From contig NW_019775835.1 in assembly GCF_001039355.2 (NCBI RefSeq), positions 443,131 to 507,130 on the forward strand: a stretch of DNA of 64,000 nucleotides, read 5' to 3'. Made by a program: the position numbers and the translations under genes. Below, in pieces: positions 37,301 to 47,050 of this stretch. The stretch's first letter is position 1; the number at the start of each line of letters is the position of its first letter. The notes under the pieces are model-generated. The model searched no databases, was not told where the DNA came from, and saw only the letters and a program-made list of their open reading frames with translations. The stretch comes from Lingula anatina (taxonomy: Eukaryota > Brachiopoda > Lingulata > Lingulida > Lingulidae).

Positions 37301-40300
37301 CCTCCAGTGCACGTGACGGCTTAAATTAAATTATCTTTTGCTAAGTGTTCTGTGGCGTCTGTTGTATACATAATAGTGAAAATTCAGCAAAGCCGAGTTT
37401 GCAATATTTGGTACAGGGGTGTGCCCATGACTGGACTACACTTGTATGTCATGTTATTCATGAGAAGGTTTAACACTATAGTGCAAGCTTTGCAAAAAGG
37501 ATGACGGCTTGTGGTTAACAACTAAGGTCACGATATATTTCTTGCTACATAGAACATTAAGACTTGGTTGGCGCTTGTTAAAAGCTTTTGTTAAATGCGC
37601 GGATATCAACAAATGGATAGAAACAATAACTTGACATTAGTTATTTTTCAACAAAACATGAAACATAATGCATAATTCCAATCAATCAACTTACCTGGTC
37701 GTGGCTTCAACGCACAAGCCTCGGCTGTAACACACTTCTCGTTGTGCCAAACAGGCAAGTTGCGAGGGCACTGGCATCTGGGTACGCACTGTAAGGTACA
37801 CCCTCTATCCTTATCTACATTCTCACACGTGACGTTACAGGCTGACCCACATTCCTCGTACACCTGCCCTCCTGGACAGCCTGGACATTGGTCAGCGGTG
37901 ATGCACTTGCCATTGTGCCACACGGGACGACTACGGGGACACTGGCATGTAGGGGTGCACTGCAGGCTGCAACCTACAGGCGGTTCCAAAACGTTTTGGC
38001 AGTTGATCTCGCAGGTGGATGCGCACTCCATTCTTACTTGACCACCAGTACAAGGTGCTAAAAGAATTCGAACCCCATAAAGACTAGTGCGTCTGAAAGT
38101 TAGGCTTCGTTCACATCAGTAGGACACATACTGTCAGGATTTAGGTGTGATTTGAAACGTCATGGATTTTTTGGTACATCCGCGTCACGAAATAGCGCCA
38201 AAAAAGCGGCGCGATGAAAAATGCGTACGTCTGAAATAAATAAACTTTGCGAAAAAACTACAGTGAATTGACTTTCCATATTTTAGAGACTAAACGAGGA
38301 GTTATCCGTCTATTGAAAAACTGTAAGCTTTTGTCAATGCACTGTACAGAGTTACAATTATTTCTCTCCGAATCAAGAAAACTGAAAATTTTACGTGTCC
38401 GAAAATGCTTTTGTATAGCGAGGGACTATATTGCGAGGAAATTGTTTCCAAATACGAAATTGGCTTAAAATTAATAAAATGGTCGAATACATATCCAGGT
38501 TTTCGATTTTGAAGGGAATTTCCCGCACACTCTCTGGTTAAGAAGTCTCGACAGAAAATCCGAAAAGTTGTGAAAAAACAGAGCAAAATTTCTCCCCTGA
38601 GGCACCTCCGATAAGAGTGCACATCTCATTCATTTCCCGAACTTAAAATTACGTTTATTCATCCAAAAAAGTTAGTGACTAACCTCAATTTTCACGCAAA
38701 GCAATGATGTTCCATAACTTGCTACGACAGTATTTTTTTGACCTTGAACTGTGGAAGTTCAAAAAAGTCATGTGATACAAATCATGTGACGCGCAGATTT
38801 GAGTGCTAAAATGCACCTTTATAGACCCATATTAAGTCAAATATAAGTTTAAGAAACAGAATAAACATTTCCTTTATCAAAGACCAAAAACTTTANTCAA
38901 CCTAGTGCAATGAAAGTGAAAATTTTATATTAATTTTGGAAATATTTTTTGTTTTTATTTAGACATATGTATTTTTTTAATTTTACATTTTTACACACTT
39001 TGTGTAACTAAATACTTTGTGTACTTACTAGCGTCCATGCATATGGACTTCCTGTGCATGTATACTTGTACCATTGTTTTGAAAATAAAATTATATCCTG
39101 TTGTATTTTTACCCTTTGTTTTTTATTGACTATAAAAGAGGTAACTGTTCATATAAGCCCGAAATGGATTCTCCTGGAGTAAATGACAATTTCCCCCTTC
39201 TTACCAATAGTTACCAATTTCAGTTTTGACATTCAAAATTAGTCTGTACTGTAATTTTTTTAATTAATTTTAATATTTCAAAAGATTATTACAGAGTACA
39301 GCCACAATGTGATTGGATGGCAAGAACAGTTTCCAAAATAATTGTGAAAACTACCATTTTGGTGGTAAAATGGAATATATATTGTATTCCTATGGGTTCT
39401 TTACACTATTTATTCTTAAATGTGAATCTCATACAAACAGTTGTTAACCCTTTAAAATATTCATTTAAGAAACGATGAATTTGTCTGAGCAAAATAAAGA
39501 AAAACAACTTTGTTTTATTTTAAACTTAAGTTTTTGATTGAGAAATGTTCAATTACCAACATAATTTCATAAGTAACATTGAAACATGCAAAGTACATGT
39601 ACCGGTAGTAGGGCATAGAAAAAGAAGGTGCAACAATATTAAATTTACAAGTTAGATATGAAACTGACATGCATTGTTTGACTATCAATTGAAAACTGTA
39701 ATAATATCCAAAATAACCGGTGATAATCGCCAAAATAAAGTACATCTGCAAATGTAAACAAACGCCGAGTTGGGCCCGTCTTGGGTCATGGATGACGCAA
39801 AAACCTGGATTTTGCACAATTTTTGGTACAAAAAATTCTGCAACATTTGTTTCCAAAGATGAATTTTAATAATTCTTTATACATACAACATTGATTAAAA
39901 GATACGTTATCTCTTATCCGGAATTTCCCGCACACTCTCTAGTTGAGGAATAGTGGCCAAAGTTACGATGTTGCCAAGGTCAAATTTTACCGCTCAGTGC
40001 GACTTTGACGAACGCAAGCTCGCTCTAAACTACATAATTTCAATAGAAGTGTACATGAATATGAAGTCTATATATCCAACAATCATAATATCGTATTAGA
40101 CTTGCTAAGTGTGCATTTATTTAGAGTATATAGCTATTCTTCGACCAAGTTAAAATTTTTACAAAATTTGAGCCCGACGTTACGTCCTGGCGCGAGAAAA
40201 CGACGTTATATCACTCCGCATCGACAGTATGTGTCCTACTGACATGCAATGTCTATTTTCTAAATTCTATTTTCTATTTGCGGTATGTCTTATGATCACG

Positions 40301-42189
40301 GTCTGTGGCCTGAATATCCCGCGGCGTAATTACTGGCAGCGCGAGCCAGTTACTATAAGTTACTATAAGTAACTGGCTCGCGCTGCCAGTAATTACGCGG
40401 CGGGATATTCAGGCCACAGAACGTGATCATAAGATAGCGCAAATAGAAAATAGAAATTAGAAAATAGACATTGCATGTGAACGAAGCCTTAGTCTATACA
40501 AGACCTTTAGTTTGGAATGTACGATACTACAAAGCATAACGCCCTTAATGAATAACGCAATTTAGTCCAATCCTTCACCAAAATTGAACAGCGCACTTAC
40601 ATTCTGGAGGATCAATTAACCTGCCACCAAACAACAGGGCGCCAGTGCTATTGTCAAATATCCAAAACGAAAAGGGATGGTCAGCGGTGAAGGACAGGGG
40701 TACGGATGTTGTGGTTACTTTGGCTGCCGTGGCTGCTGCCGCTTCCGTTCCCTCTTCATCTACTTTGATGTAGGCTTCGTGAATTATCTGAAAATTAATT
40801 AAAATGATAATCTGATGAGGCGAAAATGATAACGGAGATAAAACGCATTTGTTCTGTTTAAAGTTATTATTTTATTTGCATATCCATAACATATATGTCG
40901 CCTTTATTTTCAGATTCAATACTCCAGTTCAATTTCAATTTGACAACCGGGAAAGGTTGGATCCCACATGGATATAAATGACCATTTTCCTTCTTTGTAT
41001 ATCAAAGTTGGTAGCTCTGGAGACGTTTTATTGCATTTCCTCTCTTACATACTAGCATTGCATGCAAGCCGTCTTTCCAAATTCTGCCTTGCTTCAATTT
41101 TTATAGCAATAGGGAGCACTGGCCGATCAACAGACAAAACGTTTTGGCCAGTACTATCATCACTAGCAATATTACCTTTGATAACTTTAGATCGCCAGGC
41201 ATACCTCCTATGCCTGACAGGTCAGCATTGGACGAGAACAGGTCGGTTATCCCAAGACTCTCGAGCGAATCTTTTAAATCAACGCGCATGTCCTCTAATT
41301 CAAAACGGGGCAGCGACACAGAAACCTTCGTCTCTTGCATGGAAGAAAAAAGTCTAGACAATTCATCAGCGGTAAACTCAGATTGAAAATGGCTGAGTCC
41401 ATCACGCTGGTCGGGTAGTATGATCAGCATGCCGGCCGTTCCTTCGTAAGGGATTTCTATCATGGAGGCCTGCCATATCTTACTATGGGCATACCTAAAT
41501 CGTCCAGTCTGTGTCATCATATCGACTAACGTGGGGCGAGGATTAGCAGTATAGAAAGGGTGTTTTCTGGTCTGCGAGGGGTCGAAGGGGGATGTCCATT
41601 TACCCTTGAAATACACAGCACTTACGAGAGCCAGAATAGTAGAGGGGGTGATATCGCCCGGTTCGAGAAGATCTTTGATTTTGTCTTCCGTTTGCTCCTC
41701 GACCCATCTGTTGATCTCAGTCCTTGATTCTTCCGGAGAATTTACAAAATCAAGGCGTCCCAGTGGAGCTCCATAATATGCAAGACAGTCCTCAATATAG
41801 CTGGTATTAAAAGAGAATCCCTGGTCCCCAAATAATCTATTTGCAATACGGAGAGTGGTGTTGTTGTTAGGGTCCACCATGGCATCAAGCATATTCTTAT
41901 AATCTTCATGAAGATCGGTAATATGCTCTATCCCCAGGGCGATGTCCATTTGTACTTTGGTTTTTCCTCGAGCGCCCAGTTCCAGCATGCTTAGTGCGCT
42001 ATGGATATTGAAGGGGGAGAACAATATATTCGACTTTGGCGGTAACATTCGGATCTTGTTGTACAGTTTAATTGCAAAAACATTACTTTGATGAGCAAGT
42101 GGTTGCCTGGAAAGCCCAGCACTCGATCTTAAAATCCCAATCAAATACAGCAGCTGTAGCAACAGGACAGGCCATTTTCGTAACGCCAT
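29014..42189 (-). CDS. Chimeric secreted inhibitor: serpin + 15 TIL + 2 TSP1 + 2 SUEL-like modules
   Basis: Thirteen coding exons in minus-strand order: 42189-41176, 40787-40601, 38057-37695, 37319-36969, 36616-35909, 35726-35202, 34167-34009, 33593-33427, 33074-32912, 31302-30610, 30155-29997, 29652-29486, 29205-29014 (TAA). Borders are AG/GT throughout and all phases agree, giving 1,615 residues. Order: signal peptide, inhibitory-type serpin, 11 TIL, TSP1, SUEL-like, 4 TIL, TSP1, SUEL-like. The start is set at MALRKWPVLLL to match the paralogues; an in-frame ATG lies 14 codons upstream. No separate start exon or signal peptide was found for the TIL part, which favours one transcript. If the donor at 40600 is not used, the reading continues CKCAVQFW and stops, giving a stand-alone serpin of about 408 residues. 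The joined transcript is inferred from splice phase, not seen directly. Confidence 0.72.
29486..29652 (-). CDS. SUEL-like module 2, first exon
   Basis: Phase 1 to phase 0 exon, 167 bases, the same length as its paralogue at 33593-33427. It encodes LCLSCQAKTYISIDHVCRYP and ends YTLACK. The ISIDHVCRY segment corresponds to the early I-x-I-xx-A-xYGR part of SUEL domains, so the fit is partial. Confidence 0.7.
29937..29984. promoter_or_regulatory. Two intronic CRE palindromes (TGACGTCA)
   Basis: Perfect TGACGTCA at 29937-29944 and 29977-29984, just inside the intron after the TSP1-2 exon. See the finding on recurrent TGACGTCA in the TIL exons. Function unproven. Confidence 0.35.
29997..30155 (-). 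CDS. TSP1 domain 2 exon
   Basis: One symmetrical phase 1-1 exon of 159 bases. It encodes a thrombospondin type-1 repeat: WSLWGSWTACSKSCDSG, then RTRTC-type spacing (TRSRTCGRGNC) and terminal CNTRCC. The W-x-x-W motif and six core Cys are present. Confidence 0.9.
30610..31302 (-). CDS. TIL block E, four domains
   Basis: A phase 1-1 exon of 693 bases with four tandem TIL domains of about 57 residues and ten Cys each. The pattern is CxGGQV(Y/F)xxCGxxC, then (D/N)VTC or NATC, CxxxCVxxCxCP and KPVWxxGQC. Domains 3 and 4 match domains 2 and 3 of block D closely, showing that TIL-TSP1-SUEL was duplicated as a unit. Confidence 0.9.
31329..31370. repeat. (ATT)n microsatellite
   Basis: About 13 ATT/ATC units lie a few bases upstream (minus strand) of the TIL block E acceptor. 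Confidence 0.9.
31563..32628. mobile_element. Foldback element with ~310 bp inverted arms
   Basis: The left arm, about 31563-31873 (starting CCCCCGTTTCACAAAGAATC), is repeated inverted at about 32318-32628 (ending GATTCTTTGTGAAACGGGGG) with only small differences. The ~445 bp loop holds another inverted copy of the GTTTCACAAA terminus near 32200-32297. No coding capacity. It sits in the intron between SUEL-like module 1 and TIL block E. Confidence 0.9.
32912..33074 (-). CDS. SUEL-like module 1, second exon
   Basis: Phase 0 to phase 1 exon of 163 bases. It encodes PDPSLALIERRVRAMCQGK, then CKVPMPCGG and WLKSMAVQYRCCC, followed by a linker DEVKPPP leading into TIL block E. A different, longer open frame overlaps it; this frame is chosen because it matches the paralogous exon at 29205 and the splice phases. 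Confidence 0.72.
33427..33593 (-). CDS. SUEL-like module 1, first exon
   Basis: Phase 1 to phase 0 exon of 167 bases encoding DCTRNPWLCLSCYGGGNISI, then DHVCRYPPC and a SLACK end. Paralogue of 29652-29486. Cys-rich and extracellular in type. Confidence 0.72.
34009..34167 (-). CDS. TSP1 domain 1 exon
   Basis: A phase 1-1 exon of 159 bases, the same length as TSP1-2: FTGWSLWGSWSTCSKTCDGG, then RTRSRRCGRGSC and CNTQCC. All core Trp, Arg and Cys positions are kept. Confidence 0.9.
34268..35190. other. Intron between TIL block D and TSP1-1
   Basis: AT-rich sequence with no additional exon visible in frame and no clear repeat. Confidence 0.45.
35202..35726 (-). CDS. TIL block D, three domains
   Basis: A phase 1-1 exon of 525 bases with three ten-Cys TIL domains (CAGGQVFKRCGSAC, CSGGQVYTECGSAC, CTGGQVFKRCGLDC). 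It directly precedes TSP1-1 in the transcript. Confidence 0.9.
35909..36616 (-). CDS. TIL block C, four domains
   Basis: The largest TIL exon (708 bases, phase 1-1), with four domains. Domains 1-3 are near copies of one another (CGSACDVTCENVGSP, CVRRCQCP), indicating recent within-exon duplication. The fourth is diverged (CGSSCETTCENLNS). Confidence 0.92.
36969..37319 (-). CDS. TIL block B, two domains
   Basis: A phase 1-1 exon of 351 bases: one typical domain (CTGGQVFKECGSACDVTC) and one diverged domain (CPGDKVYMQCGPACNVTC). Confidence 0.9.
37695..38057 (-). CDS. TIL block A, two domains, first after the serpin
   Basis: A phase 1-1 exon of 363 bases with two diverged ten-Cys TIL domains (CTGGQVRMECASTC; CPGGQVYEECGSACNVTC). 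Its phase-1 acceptor (TTTTAG|CA) fits the phase-1 donor of the serpin last exon at 40601. The join gives DPPE-S-PCTGGQV. Confidence 0.85.
39130..39465. repeat. Diverged copy of the 6858-7200 MITE
   Basis: Shares CTCCTGGAGTAAA, CTTACCAATAGTTA, CAGAGTACAGCCA and GTGAATCTCATAC with the copy at 6858-7200. It is nested in the larger element. Confidence 0.55.
40245..40475. mobile_element. Near-perfect hairpin element inserted in the larger element's terminus
   Basis: Arms of about 110 bases: TGCAATGTCTATTTTCTAA, then GATCACGGTCTGTGGCCTGA and GTAATTACTGGCAGCGCGAG, with the inverse immediately following from about 40365 and ending TTAGAAAATAGACATTGCA. It separates TACTGACATGCA from GTGAACGAAGCC, which are contiguous (allowing changes) in the left terminus at 38105. 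Confidence 0.85.
40601..40787 (-). CDS. Serpin last exon: reactive-centre loop and C-terminus (single copy in window)
   Basis: 187 bases, phase 0 in, phase 1 out. It follows the serpin core at LSK. It encodes IIHEAYIKVDEEGTEAAAAT, then AAKVTTTSVPLSF, HPFSFWIFD and LLFGGRLIDP. The hinge EEGTEAAAATA is the classic inhibitory consensus. Aligned with antitrypsin spacing, 12 residues from P1' to the PF of s4B, the predicted scissile bond is Thr-Ser (TTT|SVP). This suggests an elastase-like or other small-residue protease as target. Searching by eye I found no second exon of this type elsewhere in the window. The donor AAT|GTAAGTGCG is strong. Confidence 0.9.
41176..42189 (-). CDS. Serpin core exon 1 (338 codons)
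   Basis: Encodes a signal peptide (Arg/Lys, then a Leu-rich core) and the serpin body from helix A to strand 5A: NILFSPFNIHSALSMLELGA, LVSAVYFKGKW, PFYTANPRPTLVDMMTQTG, MLIILPDQRDGL, and ending DLKLSK at a phase-0 donor (CAAAG|GTAATA). N-glycosylation sequons are present (NNTT, NTS). It joins the loop exon at 40787, giving a full-length serpin of 400 residues. It is nearest the shared exon and, with serpin 4, forms a separate subtype (GRFRYAHS motif). Confidence 0.93.
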
Positions 42190-42233
42190 CTTTTCCGTTT
42201 TCTCACCTCCTTTGACTGGCCTTCTCCACAAGG

Positions 42234-42268
42234 CCTTATGTTATAAAGAGACGACAAATAGGTCTAAT
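42234..42268 (-). promoter_or_regulatory. Promoter of serpin exon 1
   Basis: On the minus strand, a CTTTATAACATAAGG TATA-like box lies 45-60 bases before the ATG. The ATTAGACCTATTT element lies next upstream and is shared with the other serpin units. Confidence 0.5.
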
Positions 42269-42269
42269 G

Positions 42270-43020
42270 GTTTTAATTCCAATGTCGGTAACAATTTTGC
42301 ATGGTTTTACATGCATTCAAATACTGTGTCATCATCTTTCGCAGACAAATGATGATACATCTAGATAAAATTAGATAAACTGTACATCTATTTGTCGGTT
42401 TGCATTGCAACACCCTGGCTTAAATGTCATTTTGACAGTCATCTTGTATTGTACTCATGGCGCCTGCCTTATGTGACAGCAATGAGGACAACTTAAAATA
42501 TAACACCATGAAACGCAGGGTGGCTCTGACGTCTTTTAAAAACTAATTAGGATTTCCACAGCATTTGCATCGGTTTAATGTACCGCTTACGCTCAGGATG
42601 GATAAAGACATTAGCTTTGGGTTAATTGCGGACTGTAAACATTGCACGTTCAATTTCCACTTTAAGAAAATTAAAGGTTTTTTAAAAGCTTTAATGGCTG
42701 TGACTAATACCGGTAGGTGATATTTTGTTCTGTTTGCCATATAGACTTTCACTTTGTTGTCAATATTAAAAGATTTTATCTGTTGCCAACGGTTTAACAA
42801 AAATTTACGGTCGCAGATGTAGAACCAATACATTAAGTTACGAGGGCAACAAAATTACACCACCTATCCACGAGCTAAACAATTCATAGGGACACGACTA
42901 TTTCAGGTGTTTCTCAGCGAATTCAGTCTCTGCAAGTACAGTAGATGACAGTTGAAGTATTTATGGGGGATGACAGGGATGAGGGGGTTCATTAGAATAA
43001 GATGCACATGTATTTCGAAG
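42270..43020. other. Intergenic between serpin 1 and the Tc1 fossil
   Basis: Contains sequence related to flanks of other serpin units (ATGATACATCTAGATA near 42351; GAAACGCAGGGTGGCTCTGA near 42510, also near 49632 and 57645). No loop exon was found. Confidence 0.45.
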
Positions 43021-43025
43021 TATAC

Positions 43026-44280
43026 AGTAGCCCCAAAAGTTTGGCACACCTTCAAATTTTACAAGTTTTCCAATTACTGGCGAAATTACTGACAAAATTG
43101 ATGACATTTTTGCACCCCTTTCTTCATTTATTTATCCTCCTATATATTAAGGTAAGCTAGGACAAATGTGAACACTTCCCAGTGGTTTGTTACCTCAGTG
43201 CCACACCCAAACTAATGTAAGCTACATGCAAGGTGTGCGTTTATGTTCACTTTGTTCGAATATCACGCCAGTCGTTGAACCACAGACTGGAAATGGCCAC
43301 AGAGAAAGAAAAATTATAAAATATACAAGACCTGAACATGATCACCGCATAAAGTCCCCCTTATATACGCAGAGCCTTCTCTGAGGCACAGGCAAAAAAA
43401 ATCATCAAAGCCCGATTTTCCAGAGGATGGGTTAACATCAGACCTCTGATTTGTGGCTTGGGTCAAGATGTTCTCCCAAGAAAACTTATTTTGGCAACAC
43501 AATGGAGGTACCGCTGCTAAGATTCAACCCATCAACTACACAACAAATGTGTAATTGGAAGCATGTCTGGTTTTCTAATGACGTGGGATTTCTTCGTTCT
43601 CGTGTTGTTAGCAGGCTGTATGTTTTATGTCGGAAACAGATCGGAACAGTTGCCCATGGTAGTGGTGTTGTCCATCTTTGGGATGCCATTTCTTACGGAC
43701 GTCTAACCAATGTAGTGTTCCTCAGAGAAAGCTTAGCTGCCGCCCTCTATACACGCACGTTCTTGCGATAGAAATGGTGCCATATGTTAAAGACAATCTT
43801 GGTCTTAACTTTCTGTTCCAACTTTCAGAACACAAAAAAACTCTTCAAAACCAGGAAATTGAGCAAGTAGACTGGACTGCTCATTCTCCTGGTTTGAATC
43901 TCATTAAGCACTGTTGGGCTATTCTTGACCGTACTGTCAGGAGAGGAGAGGGCTATCATGCTACAATGGATAAGCTCCTGAAGCCCTTTTCGAGGGGTGG
44001 GTTTATCTCTGCCAGATATCCATCAGCACCTCAAAGAATAGATGGCGCCATCCGTTTTTGCGGCAGCTGCGCCAAATCACTTTGTGATTAAATTCTTCAT
44101 GGCACAGCATTGTCTTTGGAAGATATGCTTCTCTTACTCATGCTTCCTTGAACATGGCATTTGCCTTTTCAGTGTAAATTGCTGTCAATTTACCAAACGT
44201 AAAATTGATCGCCAGAAGGAACCACCAAATGGAATTATTCCCGCATATACAGTAACTTGAAGGCGAACACGAACAAATTA
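43026..44280 (+). mobile_element. Decayed Tc1/mariner element
   Basis: The left end CAGTAGCCCCAAAAGTTTGG resembles a Tc1-type terminal repeat. The + strand readings at 43187-44090, in several frames, include DWTAHSPGLNLIKHCW, matching the family D-W-P-A-x-SPDLNPIEHxW with SPD changed to SPG and E to K. Stops and frameshifts break the ORF. The right terminal repeat was not found, so that edge is approximate. Confidence 0.7.
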
Positions 44281-45360
44281 TAAAATACTTACAACCTGGT
44301 TGAGGTATAATTGTGTCTTAGTTTTAACTTATTGAAATTGTAAACACAATGTTCTGTTGGAGATTATATATTCCATCATTTTTAGCAAAAGTGGCCATGC
44401 CCAATTTTCCCTTAATGTATGTGTAATCTTTGTTGGATCAAACAATTCAAGAAATCACAACAGGAGGTGATGGTTCGATCCACTTTTGGGCGCCTTTTAC
44501 GACAATGATTTTAGCCATTTGCTTCCGTTTGCAGGTCATCGCCGCTTTGTACTGTATATATCTTTGTTTTCGTTCCGGGACGGAATAAATGTGGATCACG
44601 AGATGTGAAAAATACTTTTCACTGTGGCCTAAAATGACCTCTGCTCAGTTATAATAATGAGAGAAACATTTATAAGCTTTTGCTGTACCATTTTACTCTC
44701 TTGCTCCTGACAGCAACCTGCACAACTTTGACTAATAGTTTTCATATAAATGACTGACGATAGTGACATCAAAGTAAAATTTCACACTGCTGTATGTTTG
44801 TAATATGTTATATTTAACTTTATTCATTTTATTTAATTTCAATATTTTTTTCTGAAGGCTAACTGGCTACGTGGCAAACATTAAAAAGGTGTTTTGCTAT
44901 ATTTGAATAGTCTGGGTAGGATAACAAACAGTTTATGTTCAGTTGAAGAAGGAATTCGAACCTAATGTAACTTCATGTAGCACTGCCAGGCGCCGTTTTC
45001 TATGAAGGAATATTCCAGGATATATTTAAGTTTGTCAAGCAATAAAACATTTTACACACTACAGCGTATTCGAAGCCCAGTTGAAAACCTAGCAGAGCAT
45101 TCGTGGAAAAAATTAGGTAGAACAGTGCTGAGGAACCTCACAAGAATTTTAGAAAAATAACGAAAGTGCTCAATTATGAGTGGTACGGAAATCAGCAACA
45201 GACACTTATCAATTATATTAACAGCATTCCACTTCGTAAAATGACCAGTATCCAATTATGCTGTTTAAATAAAATGTTTAAAGACTAATCTTTGCATTCA
45301 AAAGTTGTTATTTTAGTGCCAGTCTAATCTTTTACAACAACAGAGAAGACACGTCTCAAT
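44281..45360. other. Intergenic downstream of serpin 2 core exon
   Basis: AT-rich. No serpin loop exon, no other ORF with family resemblance. Confidence 0.45.
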
Positions 45361-45408
45361 TCAAAGTCAAAATATGACAATTTTTCTTTGCATCGGAGAC
45401 ATTATTAC

Positions 45409-46431
45409 CTTTGACAACTGAAGTTCACCAGGGGTTCCTCCTATACCTGACAGGTCAGCGTTGGACGAGAACAGGTCGGTCATCCCAAGACTCTCGAGCG
45501 GTTCTTTAAGATCAATGCGCATGTTTTCTAATACAAACCGAGGGATCGAAACTGTCAAAATAGAAAGCGCCGATTCCTGCATAGAATGGAAAAGCCTGTG
45601 AATTTCCTCCCCTGTAAATTCAGATTCAAAATGACTGAGTCCATCTTGTTGGTCGGGTAGTATGATAAGCATTCTGGACGTTCCGTCATAAGGAATTTCT
45701 ATCATGGAGGCCTGCCATTTCTTGCTGTAGATATGCCTAAACAGTCCAGTCTGTGTCATCATATCTACTAACGTGGGGCGAGGATTAGCAGTATAGAAAG
45801 GGCGTTTTCTGGTTTGCGACGGGTCAAAGGGGGATTCCCATTTTCCCTTGAAGTACACGGCACTTACGAGAGCCAGAATGGTAGAGGTGGTGATATCGCC
45901 CGGTTCAAGAAGATTTTTGATTTTGTCTTCCGTTTGCTCTTCAACCCATTTGTTGATCTCATTCCTTGATTCTTCCGGAAATTTTACAAAATCACGACGT
46001 CCCACTGGCGCTCCATAGTACGCAAGACTGTCCTTAATGTAGCTGGTATTAAAAGAGAATCCTTGTTCTCCACACAATCTATTGGTAATACGGACAGTGA
46101 AGCTGTTGATGACGTTGTTCATATCTTCAAGAACATGACTAATGTTTAAATGAATATTGGTCATATTCTCTATCTCCAAGGCGCTATCCATCTGAACTTT
46201 CGTATTCCCTCGTGCTCCCAGTTCCAGCATTCCCAGTGCAGCAGAGATACTCAGCGGGGAGAAAAAGATATTCGACGCCGAGGGAAACGTGCGGATCTTG
46301 TTGTAAAGTTTTGCTGAAAACTTGTTGCTTACTCTTGAAAATGGGTGGCTTGATCCCCCATCAATCAATTTAAAAACTGTACTCAAAAACAGAAGGCGCA
46401 ACAAAAGGACAGACGTTTTTCCAAACACCAT
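45409..46431 (-). CDS. Serpin core exon 2 (341 codons), no private loop exon found
   Basis: Intact ORF with a signal peptide (MVFGKTSVLLLRLLFLSTVF) and a complete body through LQLSK at a phase-0 donor (CAAAG|GTAATA). Family motifs are kept: NIFFSPLSISAALGMLELGA, LVSAVYFKGKW, MLIILPDQQDGL. Relative to serpin 1 it has a small insertion near the end (SILTVSIPRF). The reading past the donor stops after 13 residues and would give a loop-less, inactive protein. A downstream exon is needed; the nearest one visible is 40787-40601, 4.6 kb away. Confidence 0.88.
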
Positions 46432-46473
46432 GTTTTCTGTTTTCTCTCTTATGCCAAGCCCCTTTTTTAAATG

Positions 46474-46508
46474 CCTTATATTTTAAAGGGATGCTAAATA
46501 GGTTTAAT
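46474..46508 (-). promoter_or_regulatory. Promoter of serpin exon 2
   Basis: CCTTTAAAATATAAGG TATA-like box 43-60 bases before the ATG on the minus strand, with the adjacent ATTAAACCTATTT element shared with the other units. Confidence 0.5.
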
Positions 46509-46549
46509 AGATTGCAGTATACCACGTCGTATACATAGCATCCCCTGAC

Positions 46550-47018
46550 CTTTAACCCAGACCATGTTACTTATTACACTACACGTGTGTATGAGTTTAC
46601 CTGTATGCATGCAAATACTCCCCGTTCTTACCATCAGACGGAAATGACAGACTATTGTACTCTTGTACATATACTCCCCTAGTCAAAAAGTGCTACCACT
46701 AGCGCAATTATGTACACTGATACAAGGGTTCCTATGATTTAAATTTCACTATTACATAATTAGGCAACCGATCATCGTGTAACCCGAGGATGTGAGTAGT
46801 AGAGCATTGACCTACCTAGCCTTACCCTATGATATACTCGTTTTCGAGAGGTGGCGTCCCTTAAAACGCCACGTTTATTACATTGCGTTATATGGGAATT
46901 TTGCCAAAATGCCCTTAATTTGGCTATAAAATGCAAAAATAAAAAATATTCTGCCCTAGCGATTTTAATTTTAAGTGGATATGTTACAGTTCCTGGTAGA
47001 AGTCAAAGAAATTTACAA

Positions 47019-47050
<32 letters not shown>

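Larger units (their letters stand above)
38101..40493. mobile_element. Large non-coding element filling the serpin-TIL intron
   Basis: TTAGGCTTCGTTCACATCAG and AGGACACATACTGTC at the left end are matched by inverse sequences at the right (GACAGTATGTGTCCTACTGA at about 40224, then GTGAACGAAGCCTTAG at 40478). The right terminus is split by the hairpin element at 40245-40475. No intact transposase was seen inside. An N is at 38896. Confidence 0.7.

Noticed and set aside
30650-37324. Many + strand ORFs opposite the TIL exons
   Set aside because: They are antisense shadows of the Cys-rich coding exons, without start context or family resemblance, and their repeats mirror the TIL repeats.
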